The position numbers and the translations under genes were made by a program. DNA of 64,000 nt from Providencia sneebia DSM 19967. Its GTDB lineage: Bacteria; Pseudomonadota; Gammaproteobacteria; Enterobacterales; Enterobacteriaceae. Under the pieces are notes generated by a model. It saw only the letters and a list, made by a program, of their open reading frames with translations, was not told the origin of the DNA and searched no databases. Below, piece by piece: positions 1-11,074 of this stretch (position 1 is the stretch's first letter; every line of letters starts with the position of its first letter). The stretch spans positions 1,579,950 to 1,643,949 of the forward strand of contig NZ_CM001773.1 in NCBI RefSeq assembly GCF_000314895.2. Reading direction: 5' to 3'.

Positions 1-1237
1 CACTTTTTAGTAAGCCGTTGAACATTTCAACATCAACCCATTCTCCCGCAGCAACATGCCCACGTTCCCGTTCAAGAACAATAAAGCAGTTAGCAAGGCT
101 AAATGAACTGAAAACATGTGAACCTTGTTGCCCTGTAGTGGCAACGTGTAATTCACCATTTTCATTGGCACTTAAAATTCCACGTTGGAAATCAAGGCGG
201 CCGGGGCTTTTTTTCAATGGTGTGATCACGGGGACTTTAAATCTTATTGGTGCTTGCCATTGGCTATGACCATTAAGGCGAGCGATTAATGGCTGAACGA
301 GTTGATAAAATGTCAGTGCAGCAGAAACAGGATTACCCGGTAAACCACAGAACCATGCTGAATTTAATTTACCAAAAGCAAAAGGTTTACCCGGTTTGAT
401 AGCCAACTTCCAAAAGCCAATCTCACCCAATTCATCAAGAATTTGTTTTGTATAATCCGCTTCGCCAACAGAAACACCACCGCTGCTAATGACTAAGTCT
501 GCTTGTTGATCGGCTTCAATGAATGTTTGCTTTAGTTTTTCTGGCGAATCGGGAATAGTGCCAAAATCAAGGATCTCGCAATTTAATTTTTCTAGCATTA
601 AACTGACGGTAAAACGGTTTGTGTCATAAATTTGACCCGCTTTAAGTGGCGTGCCAACAGCTTGCAACTCATCTCCAGTTGAAAAAATAGCCACTTTAAG
701 ACGGCGATATACTTCAACGGTTGCAATACCTAAAGAAGCCAAAAGTGGTAATTGAGCCGTTGATAGAAGCGTTCCTTTCGCTAAAACACAACTTCCTTGC
801 GCAATATCTTCCCCAGCTTTGCGGATATTGCTTCCTTGTTTAATTGGGCGGGTAAACATAATGCCTTGTTCAGTTTCTTGTGTATCCTCCTGCATTATGA
901 CAGTGTCAACACCTTGAGGAATAGGGGCTCCAGTCATAATACGGACACAAGTACCGCGAGGAAGTTCCCCTTGCATTGGTTGCCCAGCAAATGACTTTCC
1001 TGCCACAGGCATGGGTGTTTTACCATCCCAATCAGCGAAACATAAACCGTAACCATCCATCGCAGAATTATCGAAAGGTGGTACATTTATCGGGGATATA
1101 ATATCGGTAGCGGTAATACGTTGAGTAGATTCAGTCAATGGAATGCTTTCCGTCCCCGTCATGACTTGTTTATTAGAAAGCAGTTTTTCTAAAGCTTGTT
1201 CAAGTGAAATCAATCCAGCGGTGTGACATGCGTCCAT
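1..1237 (-). CDS. moeA: Molybdopterin molybdenumtransferase MoeA (3' end outside window)
   Basis: MoeA inserts molybdate into adenylylated molybdopterin in the last step of molybdenum cofactor synthesis in the cytoplasm. I translated the minus strand by hand from the ATG at 1237 and got 412 uninterrupted codons. They include the family segments [31 protein letters not shown] and [10 protein letters not shown], which belong to the MoeA N-terminal, MoCF-binding and C-terminal domains. E. coli MoeA has 411 residues, so only a few C-terminal residues should lie beyond base 1. In E. coli moeB follows directly, and it would lie to the left of this window. The gene is divergent from folE, with about 270 bp of shared upstream DNA. 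I see no molybdenum-cofactor riboswitch there. Confidence 0.93.
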   Translation of the reverse strand, partial: MDACHTAGLISLEQALEKLLSNKQVMTGTESIPLTESTQRITATDIISPINVPPFDNSAMDGYGLCFADWDGKTPMPVAGKSFAGQPMQGELPRGTCVRIMTGAPIPQGVDTVIMQEDTQETEQGIMFTRPIKQGSNIRKAGEDIAQGSCVLAKGTLLSTAQLPLLASLGIATVEVYRRLKVAIFSTGDELQAVGTPLKAGQIYDTNRFTVSLMLEKLNCEILDFGTIPDSPEKLKQTFIEADQQADLVISSGGVSVGEADYTKQILDELGEIGFWKLAIKPGKPFAFGKLNSAWFCGLPGNPVSAALTFYQLVQPLIARLNGHSQWQAPIRFKVPVITPLKKSPGRLDFQRGILSANENGELHVATTGQQGSHVFSSFSLANCFIVLERERGHVAAGEWVDVEMFNGLLKS

Positions 1238-1509
1238 TATTATCCCTCACTATTGAATATTACCAATTGTAATGTTGTTTATTATGTCAGAGATAGTGCA
1301 ATGGGTGAATGCATTAATGGGAGAATGTATTGAAGTTAATTAATGTAATGCTGGATTATGTCAACATGCTGTTTTAGAGTACAGGACACACCTGCATTTT
1401 ATAAAATTCTGATATTCTTTATGGTTCAAATTGCAGTTAATTATTTATGTAAGCACTTTGATAAGCAATTTGAATTATTTTTGAATATCTACCATTTGTG
1501 GAGAATCTG

Positions 1510-2169
1510 ATGTCATCTCTGAGTAAAGAAGCCGAATTAGTTCACGCTGCTTTGGAAGCTAGAGGGCTTGAAACCCCTTTGCGTATTCAACCTAAATTAG
1601 ATAATGAGCGCAAGCAACTGATTGAAGAGCATATGACAGAGGTCATGAAATTATTGAATTTAGACCTTACTGATGACAGTTTGGCTGATACGCCAAAGCG
1701 CATTGCCAAAATGTATGTTGATGAAATTTTCTCAGGCCTTGATTATGCCAATTTCCCTAAAATCACACTGATTGAAAATAAAATGAGTGTTGATGAAATG
1801 GTCACGGTACGTGATATTACATTAACTAGCACCTGTGAACACCACTTTGTAACTATTGATGGTAAAGCAACTGTGGCTTATATTCCAAAAGATAAGGTCA
1901 TTGGTTTGTCTAAAATCAACCGCATTGTACAGTTTTTCTCCCAGCGCCCTCAGGTGCAAGAACGGCTCACTCAGCAAATTCTAGTGGCATTACAAACATT
2001 ACTGGGAACTATGAATGTTGCTGTATCTATTGATGCAGTTCATTATTGCGTGAAAGCACGTGGTATCCGTGATGCAACAAGTGCGACAACAACCACATCA
2101 TTAGGCGGGTTATTTAAGTCTAGCCAGAATACTCGTCAGGAATTTTTGCGTGCTGTGCGCCATCAGTAA
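1510..2169 (+). CDS. folE: GTP cyclohydrolase I FolE
   Basis: FolE converts GTP to 7,8-dihydroneopterin triphosphate, the first step of tetrahydrofolate synthesis, as a cytoplasmic homodecamer. The 219-residue protein matches E. coli FolE from the N-terminal [23 protein letters not shown] onward (quoted here in part only). The zinc-ligand segment STCEHHF puts Cys109 and His112 in place, and the later VHYCVKARG supplies the third cysteine. I chose the ATG at 1510 because GGAG lies six bases before it and because E. coli FolE begins at the same point. An in-frame GTG at 1498 overlaps that ribosome binding site and is unlikely. yeiB starts 6 bp after the stop, the same pair as in E. coli, so they are probably co-transcribed. 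Confidence 0.96.
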   Translation: MSSLSKEAELVHAALEARGLETPLRIQPKLDNERKQLIEEHMTEVMKLLNLDLTDDSLADTPKRIAKMYVDEIFSGLDYANFPKITLIENKMSVDEMVTVRDITLTSTCEHHFVTIDGKATVAYIPKDKVIGLSKINRIVQFFSQRPQVQERLTQQILVALQTLLGTMNVAVSIDAVHYCVKARGIRDATSATTTTSLGGLFKSSQNTRQEFLRAVRHQ

Positions 2170-2175
2170 TTTGCA

Positions 2176-3339
2176 ATGCTAGCAGCATCTTCGCCTGAAT
2201 TCACTGGGCGTATTGATAGGCTTGATGCAACTCGAGGCATTGCAATCTTAGGTATTCTATTAATGAATATCTTTGCCTTTGCTTTGCCTCAAACTGCTTA
2301 TATGAATCCCACTTATATGGGAGAGGCTAGCGCATCAGATATTTATATTTGGGTTAGTTTTAACCTATTTGTTCAAGGGAAATTTCTCGCCATTTTTTCC
2401 ATTTTGTTTGGTGCTACTTTGGTGCTATTACATCGCAAAGGATTGAGATGGAATCTCTGTCGTTTATTCCTTTTGGCCATTTTAGGTTTAGTTCATGGAA
2501 TTGTTTTTTGGGATGGTGATATTCTGCTTGCATATGCATTAACTGGCGGGATCGCGCTATTATTATTTCATCAACAAAATGATAAATCGCTTTTAAAAAT
2601 TGCCTGCTCTATTTATCTTATTGGGCTAGTTATTTTATTTATTCTAGGTAGCCAAATTGACCCCACTAACTTTTGGATTGTTTCAGAAGAACAAATAGCA
2701 TCGGAAGTATTGCAAAAAACATCTGGTGGTAGCATTAGCCTAATATATCGTGCACAATCCATGCTCAATATGGTTGAAATGCTTGTCATTCAATATGGTT
2801 GGCAATTACTTGGTTTGATGATTTTTGGTGCGCTATTACTGAAAAATGGTTGGTTAGCAGGTCAATTTAGCCAACAGCATTATCGCCGTACTGCTATTAT
2901 TTTGATTTTTCCCGCGCTTTTAATTCAATTATTGTCTTTATATACACAGAGCTTATTTAATTGGAGTTTTTTTGCTACATCAATTGTTGGCTATATTATT
3001 AATGAATTAGTGATACCACTTCAGTCTTTTGGTTATATCGCATTAATTTATGGTTTTTGGGGCAGTATTAAATTAACTCTTTTAGCTAAAATGGTGAGTT
3101 GTGTAGGGCGGATGGCACTGAGTAATTATTTATTGCAAACCTTGATTTGTACAACTATTTTTTATCATTTCGGTTATTTTTACCAATTTTCCAGACTGGA
3201 ACTATTAGGGTTTATTATTCCAATTTGGGTCGTTAATTTATTATTTTCTTATAGTTGGTTGAGATTTTTTAAACAAGGCCCTGTAGAGTTTTGTTGGCGA
3301 ATATTCACTGAAAGATTAAATTTAATGTGGCAAAAATAG
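2176..3339 (+). CDS. yeiB: DUF418 family inner-membrane protein YeiB
   Basis: This is a 387-residue polytopic membrane protein of the YeiB/DUF418 family, close to the 385 residues of E. coli YeiB. The family signature near the N-terminus (RIDRLDATRGIAILGILLMNIFAF, partly quoted) is followed by many hydrophobic segments and the conserved SNYLLQTLICTTIFYHFGY block of the C-terminal DUF418 domain (partly quoted). The molecular function of the family is not established; transport has been suggested. It follows folE after a 6-bp gap, as in E. coli. A weak imperfect inverted repeat around 3340-3366 separates it from the convergent sanA. Confidence 0.88.
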   Translation: MLAASSPEFTGRIDRLDATRGIAILGILLMNIFAFALPQTAYMNPTYMGEASASDIYIWVSFNLFVQGKFLAIFSILFGATLVLLHRKGLRWNLCRLFLLAILGLVHGIVFWDGDILLAYALTGGIALLLFHQQNDKSLLKIACSIYLIGLVILFILGSQIDPTNFWIVSEEQIASEVLQKTSGGSISLIYRAQSMLNMVEMLVIQYGWQLLGLMIFGALLLKNGWLAGQFSQQHYRRTAIILIFPALLIQLLSLYTQSLFNWSFFATSIVGYIINELVIPLQSFGYIALIYGFWGSIKLTLLAKMVSCVGRMALSNYLLQTLICTTIFYHFGYFYQFSRLELLGFIIPIWVVNLLFSYSWLRFFKQGPVEFCWRIFTERLNLMWQK

Positions 3340-3377
3340 TGAGGCATATCCTAAATGCCATACCTCATGTTAATTAT

Positions 3378-4166
<789 letters not shown>

Positions 4167-4291
4167 TCAACATCTCCTCACGATACATGGCAATTTATGA
4201 CTATTTTATAGTAATTAATATGGTTGATTTAGATTCGAAAAGATGATCATAAGTAAACGCTTTTTGGTATATAGCGCCATGATTGTGGTTT

Positions 4292-5155
4292 TTACTTACG
4301 TAATTCCATCATTTCATTATTTATTTCTTGATAAATAAATTCCCGTTCATCGAGCAATTTGCTATCGAGAGAAAAAGAAAAATGGTCAATAGCGAATAGA
4401 AGTAAACCGATGGCTGCAATTGTGACAAATAAACCAGTGATGAGTTTTTGTTGGCGTGTTTTTACAGGGATAAAAATATAGCCAAGACTGATTAAGGCGC
4501 CAATACTTGCTCCGCCAATATGGGCAGCATTATCAACACCTGCTTGCAAACCACTAATTAGCGTTAATACAATCATTCCGAGAATATTATAAAGTAGTCG
4601 TTTTTGTTGTGCATGAATGGTTGGATTAATATTAGGAACTCTAATTGCTTGATATAAATAGATAACAGAAGCAGCCGCAAGCCCCATAATTGCCCCTGAA
4701 GCACCTACTCCGACCGTAATATAAACCATATTATCAGTGAGTGTCGGATCATTGATATCTTCATAATATTGCCAATAGGCACTAAATAATGCTGCTCCTA
4801 TTCCTGAAATAAAATAAATTGCTAACAATTTAGATTTGCCGTAATTACGTTCACATTCAATACCGATGACAAATAGCGCTAAACTATTAAATGCAAGATG
4901 AACACCATTTGAATGTAATAGCATACTAATAGGATAGCGCCACCAATCACCTGTTAATGATAATTGATAAACATTTGCGCCAAATAGCAATAAATTATTT
5001 TCACGGGAATCTAGAGGTGAAGCAAAATGAAGTTGATAGAAATAGATGACAATATTTAATAATACTAAACCTGAGGTCAGCATGATGGCTTTGAAAGAAA
5101 ATAATGGTGTTTTCTTTGGTGGAGAAGGAACATGAGCGCTTGGTTGATCGGTCAT
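4292..5155 (-). CDS. aarA: Rhomboid intramembrane serine protease, AarA-like
   Basis: Rhomboids cleave transmembrane segments inside the bilayer. The catalytic pair is visible: the serine in GASGAIMG (Ser153 from this start) and the histidine in NAAHIGG (His212). The WR motif (DWWRYP) and HSNGVHLAFN are also present. Long stretches, including LDSREN, LFGAN, YQLSLTGDWWRYPIS and SGIGAALFSAYWQYYE, match what I remember of P. stuartii AarA (281 residues), which activates TatA by removing an N-terminal extension and is needed for a quorum-sensing signal. I prefer the ATG at 5155 (287 residues), preceded by AGG at 8 bases, over the ATG at 5170, which has no visible ribosome binding site. Orthology to AarA is inferred from recalled sequence. 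Confidence 0.92.
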   Translation of the reverse strand: MTDQPSAHVPSPPKKTPLFSFKAIMLTSGLVLLNIVIYFYQLHFASPLDSRENNLLLFGANVYQLSLTGDWWRYPISMLLHSNGVHLAFNSLALFVIGIECERNYGKSKLLAIYFISGIGAALFSAYWQYYEDINDPTLTDNMVYITVGVGASGAIMGLAAASVIYLYQAIRVPNINPTIHAQQKRLLYNILGMIVLTLISGLQAGVDNAAHIGGASIGALISLGYIFIPVKTRQQKLITGLFVTIAAIGLLLFAIDHFSFSLDSKLLDEREFIYQEINNEMMELRK

Positions 5156-5321
5156 CTTTGCGGCCTGCATGAAAAATTAATCGGAATACTACAATATAAT
5201 TTACATACTGCAAACAACATCTTAGTCGGAAATTGGCGTAATTTTAGGATAGCGAGGATAAAAGGAAAAAATAAAGGCACCAACTGCTGTGATGCCTTCT
5301 AAAGAATTTCTGTTGTTAATA

Positions 5322-7019
5322 TTAGAAAGAAGTTCTTTTATAAGTCCGATATTCTGGTTTCCAGAAATTACGCTCAATCGCTTCATCAAGCGCACTGTCA
5401 GATGTTACAGTGGCAACACCTTGCACTTGGGCTTCTTTAGCAACTTGCTTAGCAATATAACGAGAAACTTCTTGAATATCCGATAATAAGGGTAATAACG
5501 GGCCTTCACCATCTTTAGCTAATGGAGAGCATTCTGCCAAAGCACGGCTGGCGGTCATTAACATGGCTTCAGTCACACGTTTGGCACCTGAAGCAATCAC
5601 ACCTAAACCAATACCTGGGAAAATGTATGAGTTATTGCATTGAGCAATTTGGAAAACATTCTCTTTATAGGAAACTGGGCTAAATGGGCTACCTGTTGCA
5701 ACAAGCGCTTTACCATCAGTCCAGTTAATAATATCTTCAGGACGGGCTTCAACGCGTGATGTTGGGTTAGAAAGTGGCATCACAATTGGGCGTTCACAAT
5801 GTTTATGCATTTCTCGAATGATTTCTTCAGTGAAAAGGCCTGCTTGACCTGAAACACCAATTAAAACAGTCGGTTTTGCATTGCGGACAACATCTAATAG
5901 TGAAATAGAATCACTATTCACATCCCAGCTGCTTAGGTTATCGCTGCTTTGCGTTAACTTGCTTTGGAAATCAAGTAAGTTAGGCAACTTATCCGTTAAT
6001 AGCCCAAAACGGTCTACCATATAAATGCGTGAACGCGCTTGTTCATCACTTAGACCTTCAGATTTCATTTGCGCGATAATTTGTTCAGCGATACCGCAAC
6101 CTGCTGAACCCGCGCCTAAGAATGTGACGCGTTGGTCGCTTAGTTTGCTGCCAGCTGCATGGCTTGCTGCAATTAAGCTTCCCAAGGTAACTGCGGCTGT
6201 ACCTTGAATATCATCATTAAAACAGCACAGCTCATCACGATAACGATTCAGTAAAGGCATTGCATTTTTTTGTGCAAAGTCTTCAAATTGCAATAGAACA
6301 TTTGGCCAACGGCGTTTTACGGCTTGAATAAATTCATCAATAAATTGATCATATTCTTCACCCGTAATACGCGGATGGCGCCAGCCCATGTAAAGTGGGT
6401 CGTTAAGGCGCTGCGGGTTATTTGTCCCTACATCAATGACAACGGGTAGGGTATAAGCTGGGCTGATACCACCACAAGCGGTATATAAAGATAGTTTCCC
6501 GATTGGAATGCCCATACCACCGATCCCTTGGTCGCCAAGTCCAAGAATACGTTCGCCATCAGTAACAACAATGACTTTTACATTTTGTTTAGTGGCGTTT
6601 TGTAGCATATCATCAATATATTCACGATTTGGATAAGAGATGAATAAACCACGAGCACGGCGATAGATATCAGAGAAATGCTCACAAGCCTCACCAACAG
6701 TTGGCGTATAAATGAGCGGCATGACTTCTGTAAGGTGAGCATCGATTAGGCGATAAAACAGGGTTTCATTGGTGTCTTGGATATTTCTTAAATAAATGTG
6801 TTTGTCGATATCCGTTTTAAAATCGACTAACTGGCGGTAAGCACGCTCCACTTGCTCTTCAATTGTTTCAACTTGTTCTGGAAGTAAACCATATAAGTTG
6901 AAATTAGCACGTTCTTCTTCGCTAAACGCACTCCCTTTATTCAATAAAGGAAATTCGAGCAGAATAGGGCCTGCATAAGGGATGTACAAAGGGCGTTTTG
7001 TTTCGTGTTCATGTTCCAT
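5322..7019 (-). CDS. maeA: NAD-dependent malic enzyme MaeA
   Basis: MaeA oxidatively decarboxylates malate to pyruvate with reduction of NAD, linking the TCA cycle with gluconeogenesis. The 565 residues equal the E. coli length, and alignment is continuous. The catalytic Tyr104 lies in IYTPTVG and Lys175 in [15 protein letters not shown]. The metal and substrate site [17 protein letters not shown], the oxaloacetate-binding [15 protein letters not shown] and the dinucleotide-binding [15 protein letters not shown] follow in order. The gene appears monocistronic. Upstream, 7020-7258 separates it from the lipoprotein gene and contains one inverted repeat. Confidence 0.95.
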   Translation of the reverse strand: MEHEHETKRPLYIPYAGPILLEFPLLNKGSAFSEEERANFNLYGLLPEQVETIEEQVERAYRQLVDFKTDIDKHIYLRNIQDTNETLFYRLIDAHLTEVMPLIYTPTVGEACEHFSDIYRRARGLFISYPNREYIDDMLQNATKQNVKVIVVTDGERILGLGDQGIGGMGIPIGKLSLYTACGGISPAYTLPVVIDVGTNNPQRLNDPLYMGWRHPRITGEEYDQFIDEFIQAVKRRWPNVLLQFEDFAQKNAMPLLNRYRDELCCFNDDIQGTAAVTLGSLIAASHAAGSKLSDQRVTFLGAGSAGCGIAEQIIAQMKSEGLSDEQARSRIYMVDRFGLLTDKLPNLLDFQSKLTQSSDNLSSWDVNSDSISLLDVVRNAKPTVLIGVSGQAGLFTEEIIREMHKHCERPIVMPLSNPTSRVEARPEDIINWTDGKALVATGSPFSPVSYKENVFQIAQCNNSYIFPGIGLGVIASGAKRVTEAMLMTASRALAECSPLAKDGEGPLLPLLSDIQEVSRYIAKQVAKEAQVQGVATVTSDSALDEAIERNFWKPEYRTYKRTSF

Positions 7020-7177
7020 GAAATATCACTCTTAGGATGATTTAAAAACAATAGTCGGCTTAGATCCTAAGGTAAATAGAAAATATGTACAGTGATTATT
7101 GATGCATATAGTTAAAATATTTGTTAAATAAAATGTGCATCAAATTTAATATGATGGAATAGTGAGATGTACGTAGT

Positions 7178-7212
7178 CGCCCGAATCACATAGTTTTGAT
7201 GTTTTTCGGGCG
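7178..7212 (-). terminator. Possible terminator after the methionine ABC operon
   Basis: A perfect 8-bp inverted repeat (CGCCCGAA at 7178-7185, TTCGGGCG at 7205-7212) with a 19-base loop lies downstream of the lipoprotein gene in its direction of transcription. No T-tract follows on the minus strand, so it may instead be a 3'-end stabilising hairpin. Confidence 0.35.
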
Positions 7213-7258
7213 AGTTGATGGCTCTGGTTTTGTGGTAATTCAATTAATTAGATATTTA

Positions 7259-8083
7259 TTATGGAACAGGAACTGCTTCACCATGATAATTATCGAGAAT
7301 AAATTGTTTGGCTTCTGGTGATTTTAATGCCGCCATTAATTTAGCAATTCGCGGATCATCTTTGTTATCTTCACGAACTACGACCACATTTGCAAATTTA
7401 CTATTCGCCGCCGGTTCTGTGAAGATCACATCTTTTGTTAAGTCTAAGCCTGCATTAACAGCAAAGTGACCATCAATTGAAGCAACATCAGCTTCGCCAT
7501 TTTTATAAATTTGTGGCATTAATGGTGCATCATAAGTAAATAAAAATTGCAGGTTACGTGGATTCTCAACAATATCATCGATAGTTGCATCATCAGGGTC
7601 AATATCACTACGCAGCTTAATCAATCCTTCATCTTGATACAGTTTTAAAATATGCCCATGCTGTGCAATATTATTGCTACTCATCACTTTTGCGCCATTT
7701 GGCAAATCTTGCAAGCTTTTATATTTTTGCGAGAAGAAGCGGTAAGGGTGCATATGTACAGCACCGGCAGAAGTTAATTTCCAGTCTGGATGATCCGCCA
7801 GTGTTTTATTTAAATAAGGCACATGTTGGAAAAAGTTTGCATCTAATTCTTTTTCTGCTAATGCTTGGTTTGGAATAATATAATCATTAAAGATACGGAT
7901 ATCTAAATTAACACCTTCTTTGGCTAATTGTGGTTTAACAAATTCTAAAATTTCAGCATGTGGTGTACTTGATGCACCAATAATCAATGTATTTTTATTG
8001 TCTTCTTGGTTAGGTTTACAAGCAACTAATGCCAAACTAACAAAAAGCAATGAACCTAACTGTTTTAAATTTGTAAGTGCCAT
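7259..8083 (-). CDS. metQ: MetQ/NlpA-family methionine-binding lipoprotein
   Basis: This is the substrate-binding lipoprotein of a methionine-type ABC importer, expected on the periplasmic face of the inner membrane. The 274-residue protein starts with a hydrophobic signal ending in the lipobox LVAC, with the lipidated cysteine at residue 22. The mature part has NlpA-family blocks such as IIGASSTPHAEIL, ELDANFFQH, YLN, SAGAVHMHPYRF and a C-terminal SPEAKQFILDNYHGEAVP. It is the last gene of the operon in the order ATPase, permease, lipoprotein, the same as E. coli metNIQ. The ATPase is clearly diverged from E. coli MetN, so this may be a second copy of the system; D-methionine or another thioether could be the substrate. 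Confidence 0.85.
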   Translation of the reverse strand: MALTNLKQLGSLLFVSLALVACKPNQEDNKNTLIIGASSTPHAEILEFVKPQLAKEGVNLDIRIFNDYIIPNQALAEKELDANFFQHVPYLNKTLADHPDWKLTSAGAVHMHPYRFFSQKYKSLQDLPNGAKVMSSNNIAQHGHILKLYQDEGLIKLRSDIDPDDATIDDIVENPRNLQFLFTYDAPLMPQIYKNGEADVASIDGHFAVNAGLDLTKDVIFTEPAANSKFANVVVVREDNKDDPRIAKLMAALKSPEAKQFILDNYHGEAVPVP

Positions 8084-8178
8084 GGTGATATATCCTATTT
8101 AATCTTAATACACCCCTTATGCTCTTAAGCAAAAGGAAATGATTTTTTTATTGCTGCAAGATAAGTAACTAAAATAAA

Positions 8179-8865
8179 TTAACGTTTATCAATCCAACGA
8201 ACGAGTGTGTCGCCTAAAACTTGAATACATAAAACAATAGCTAAAATAACTAATGTTGCTACCCAAACGACATCCATATGGCTGCGTTGAAAACCTTCTA
8301 AATAGGCTAAGTTTCCTAAGCCGCCCGCACCTATAGCACCTGCAATTGCTGTTCCACCCACTAAAGAAATTAAAGTCACAGTTAAGCCCGATATTAATGC
8401 TGGCGATGATTCCGGGATCAATACTCTAAAAATTAAAGTGGATAATTTGGAGCCCATAGATTGGCTAGCCTCAATAACGCCTTTATCAACTTCCCTCAAT
8501 GCCAGCTCAACTAGCCGAGCATAGAATGCACTTGCAGAGATAACTAATGCAGGTATTGCAGCATTAACGCCTAAAATGGTTCCTATTAACCATTTGGTAA
8601 ATGGGAATAATAATATAATTAAAATAATAAAAGGAACTGCTCGAAAAATATTAACGATAAATGAAAGTATCCGATAAACGGGTAGATTTTCTTTTTCGCC
8701 ATCTTTCGCTGTTAAAAATAAAAAAACACCTAAAAAAATACCTAATATTCCAGAGAGGATCCCAGATAAAAATGTCATATAAAGTGTATTAACTGTTTCA
8801 ATACCTAATACATTTAATTTTAAATGGGGTAGATAATGACTAATCCATTGTTGTGCTTCATCCAT
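8179..8865 (-). CDS. metI: MetI-type ABC transporter permease
   Basis: This is a 228-residue inner-membrane permease with about five hydrophobic segments. It carries the EAA-type coupling loop (EVDKGVIEASQSMGSKLSTLIFRVLIPES, partly quoted) and the MetI-family stretch SLVGGTAIAGAIGAGGLGNLAY. It pairs with the upstream ATPase, which ends 3 bp before its start, and with the downstream lipoprotein. It is slightly longer than E. coli MetI (217 residues) because of an N-terminal extension of about ten residues. Import of methionine is inferred from the family and from the MetJ boxes upstream of the operon. Confidence 0.87.
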   Translation of the reverse strand: MDEAQQWISHYLPHLKLNVLGIETVNTLYMTFLSGILSGILGIFLGVFLFLTAKDGEKENLPVYRILSFIVNIFRAVPFIILIILLFPFTKWLIGTILGVNAAIPALVISASAFYARLVELALREVDKGVIEASQSMGSKLSTLIFRVLIPESSPALISGLTVTLISLVGGTAIAGAIGAGGLGNLAYLEGFQRSHMDVVWVATLVILAIVLCIQVLGDTLVRWIDKR

Positions 8866-8868
8866 TGT

Positions 8869-9867
8869 TTAAATTACCTCAGCTACAATATTTTTTTCAT
8901 CGTTTAGATAATTAATAATTCCAGTGCTTATTTTAGATTCAGGTAATAGTTGTAAATAGAGAAAACCAGTACCTTGGTTAAATGTTCCTTTCAGTAATTT
9001 AATAGGTTCATTAAATTTGGCTATAATGTCATATAGCAGATAATCACTGTTTTTCTCATTATCTAAAATAACTCTAATGACAGTGCCCTGAGTTAAAAGA
9101 TTTTGTAAGTCATCTTGGCTGTCAGTCACAATTTCGCTTTGAGATAAAAATTGTCGTGTAATTGCATGCTGCGGATTATGAAATACGGATGAAACCAAAC
9201 CTTCTTCAACAATTTTACCTTTATCAATAACGGCAACTTTATTACAAATACTTTTAATGACCTGCATTTCGTGAGTAATTAAAACAATGGTGATATTTAA
9301 TTCACGGTTAATCTTTGCTAATAATGAGAGAATATTCTGAGTTGTTTTAGGATCAAGCGCAGATGTGGCCTCATCACATAATAATACACTCGGGTTATTA
9401 GCTAAAGCTCGTGCAATACCAACTCGTTGTTTTTGACCGCCGCTTAACCTTGATGGATATTCATCAGCTTTATCCGTTAAATCAACCAATGCCATTAATT
9501 CATCAACACGCGCTTTACGTTTCTTTTTATCAAATCCTGATATTTGTAATGGGAATTCTATATTTTCTCTGACTGTTCTTGACCATAATAAATTAAAATG
9601 TTGAAAAATCATGCCGATAGATTGGCGAATTTTTAAAATAGATTTTTCATCACTATGAGTAATATTATGTTCTCCAACAATAACTTCACCATCAGATGTA
9701 TTTTCAAGTCTGTTCAATAAACGGATCAGACTACTTTTACCCGCCCCGCTATAACCAATGATGCCGAAAATGTCACCCGCAGAAATAGTGAGATTAATAT
9801 TATCAACAGCAACAGTTTGCTTTTTTCCGCGTTGATAAACTTTGCTGACATTTTTTAGGGTTATCAC
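8869..9867 (-). CDS. metN: MetN-type methionine ABC transporter ATPase
   Basis: This is the nucleotide-binding subunit, 332 residues against 343 for E. coli MetN. The Walker A motif is GYSGAGKSS (around residues 38-46), the signature is LSGGQKQR, and Walker B is VLLCDEATSALD followed by the switch histidine in LITHEM. The C-terminal 90 residues correspond to the NIL regulatory domain that senses methionine in MetN proteins but are poorly conserved, as is much of the rest, which suggests a paralogue rather than the standard metN. It is the first gene of a three-gene operon. MetJ-type operators lie 45-75 bp upstream of its start. Confidence 0.88.
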   Translation of the reverse strand: MITLKNVSKVYQRGKKQTVAVDNINLTISAGDIFGIIGYSGAGKSSLIRLLNRLENTSDGEVIVGEHNITHSDEKSILKIRQSIGMIFQHFNLLWSRTVRENIEFPLQISGFDKKKRKARVDELMALVDLTDKADEYPSRLSGGQKQRVGIARALANNPSVLLCDEATSALDPKTTQNILSLLAKINRELNITIVLITHEMQVIKSICNKVAVIDKGKIVEEGLVSSVFHNPQHAITRQFLSQSEIVTDSQDDLQNLLTQGTVIRVILDNEKNSDYLLYDIIAKFNEPIKLLKGTFNQGTGFLYLQLLPESKISTGIINYLNDEKNIVAEVI

Positions 9868-9911
9868 GATATTCCGTTACCTCTGATGCTTAAAATCAAT
9901 ATACTCAATTT

Positions 9912-9943
9912 GGATGTTTAGACGTCTAAACGTTTGAATGGCT
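9912..9943. promoter_or_regulatory. Tandem MetJ operator (met boxes)
   Basis: Four consecutive 8-bp units lie upstream of metN. The second is the exact MetJ consensus AGACGTCT (9920-9927). The third, AAACGTTT, matches 6 of 8 positions; the first, GGATGTTT, 5 of 8; and the fourth, GAATGGCT, 4 of 8. MetJ with S-adenosylmethionine binds two or more adjacent met boxes and represses methionine genes, so this operon is predicted to be repressed when methionine is plentiful. Confidence 0.82.
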
Positions 9944-10112
9944 AAGTTAGTATGAACTATGATGAATGTCAAGTGGCAAATTAGAGATAAATATGATTAG
10001 TTAGAATGAAAAAATCTATTTTAATTACTTGATATTAAAATAAATAATCAAAATTTGATAAAAATGTATCGTGGCAATTGATAATAAGAGAACGCTTTTT
10101 CGTGGGGACTTA

Positions 10113-10145
10113 TTTATTGCCACCAAATAAGTCGGTGGCAATAAA
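10113..10145 (-). terminator. Hairpin after cdd
   Basis: A perfect 12-bp stem (TTTATTGCCACC at 10113-10124, GGTGGCAATAAA at 10134-10145) with a 9-base loop lies 14 bp past the cdd stop codon. On the minus strand it is followed by AT-rich DNA without a clean T-run. It probably ends the cdd transcript. Confidence 0.55.
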
Positions 10146-10158
10146 TTTTAAATGGGGA

Positions 10159-11046
10159 TTAATCTAGGTAAGCTATTGTTTGTTGCTGGCAACCTAATGC
10201 TTTTAACGTATTTTCTGTCGTATTCCACTGCTTAACAATGGCATTTTGTTTTTCAACGAGCAAAGCTTGTTCAATTGAATGCATATCTTTGCCAGCTAAA
10301 TTTATCATGATCAAAGCGGCTTGGAGAGGAGGTAAGCTCGGATTAAATGCCGCATTTTCTGCATAGCGCCCAGTAAATAAAGAACCATCTTTTAACTGTA
10401 GAGCAATACCAGAGTAAGATTGGCTATAAGGCGCATGGGATTGGTTTGCCGCTTCAGTGGCAGCACAGAGCAATCTATCTCGGCTTGAAGTTGTAAAACC
10501 ATGATCAACTTCATCCATCAATAATGTTTCGATATCGAGATCTGCTGGACCAAATGAATCAGGTAGATAATCATGTAATGTTGCTGTTTGTCGCTCAGGT
10601 AAATGAATTTCAATTTGACCGCCGCCGCGTAATTCATTCATAAACTGACGACAATGACCGCATGGTGTATAGTTTACAGTGACCGTGGTTAATTGCTTTT
10701 CACCTTTTAACCAAGCATGTGTAACTGCACATTGCTCTGCATGGATAGTTTGTGAAATAGCAACGCCACTAAATTCCATATTGGCGCCAAAATAAAGATT
10801 TCCACTGACTCCGCGCGCTATTGCCCCAACCTTAAAGTGTGAAATTGGCGTAACAGCATAAGCTGCGGCAACGGGTAATAAGAAAAAGGCAAGTTCACTA
10901 TCATTGTATCCACAATGTTCTTTAATCTGCGCGGTTTGCTCGGCAGTTAGCATGGCCGGAAAATCGGGCTTATCAATAATAGGTTTGAGTACAGATTGCA
11001 ACTTTTCTGGAAGTTGAGAATAAGCGGACTGAAATCTTGAATGCAT
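10159..11046 (-). CDS. cdd: Cytidine deaminase
   Basis: Cdd deaminates cytidine and deoxycytidine to uridine and deoxyuridine in pyrimidine salvage. The 295-residue protein is the long homodimeric type, one residue longer than E. coli Cdd. The zinc and catalytic residues are visible as His102 and Glu104 (TIHAEQC) and Cys129 and Cys132 ([13 protein letters not shown]). The C-terminal half is the degenerate second deaminase fold with [23 protein letters not shown] site and a matching -10 element lie upstream, as expected for a gene of the CRP/CytR nucleoside regulon. yohK lies 183 bp upstream on the same strand, the E. coli order yohJ-yohK-cdd. Confidence 0.96.
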   Translation of the reverse strand: MHSRFQSAYSQLPEKLQSVLKPIIDKPDFPAMLTAEQTAQIKEHCGYNDSELAFFLLPVAAAYAVTPISHFKVGAIARGVSGNLYFGANMEFSGVAISQTIHAEQCAVTHAWLKGEKQLTTVTVNYTPCGHCRQFMNELRGGGQIEIHLPERQTATLHDYLPDSFGPADLDIETLLMDEVDHGFTTSSRDRLLCAATEAANQSHAPYSQSYSGIALQLKDGSLFTGRYAENAAFNPSLPPLQAALIMINLAGKDMHSIEQALLVEKQNAIVKQWNTTENTLKALGCQQQTIAYLD

Positions 11047-11074
11047 GAACGACCCTCCCTAATGATATGCGTTT

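Noticed and set aside
797..994. Plus-strand open frame of 65 codons antisense to moeA
   Set aside because: It lies fully within moeA, which translates cleanly on the other strand.
1238..1509. Molybdenum-cofactor riboswitch between moeA and folE
   Set aside because: No conserved Moco-motif stems seen; in enterobacteria it normally precedes moaA.
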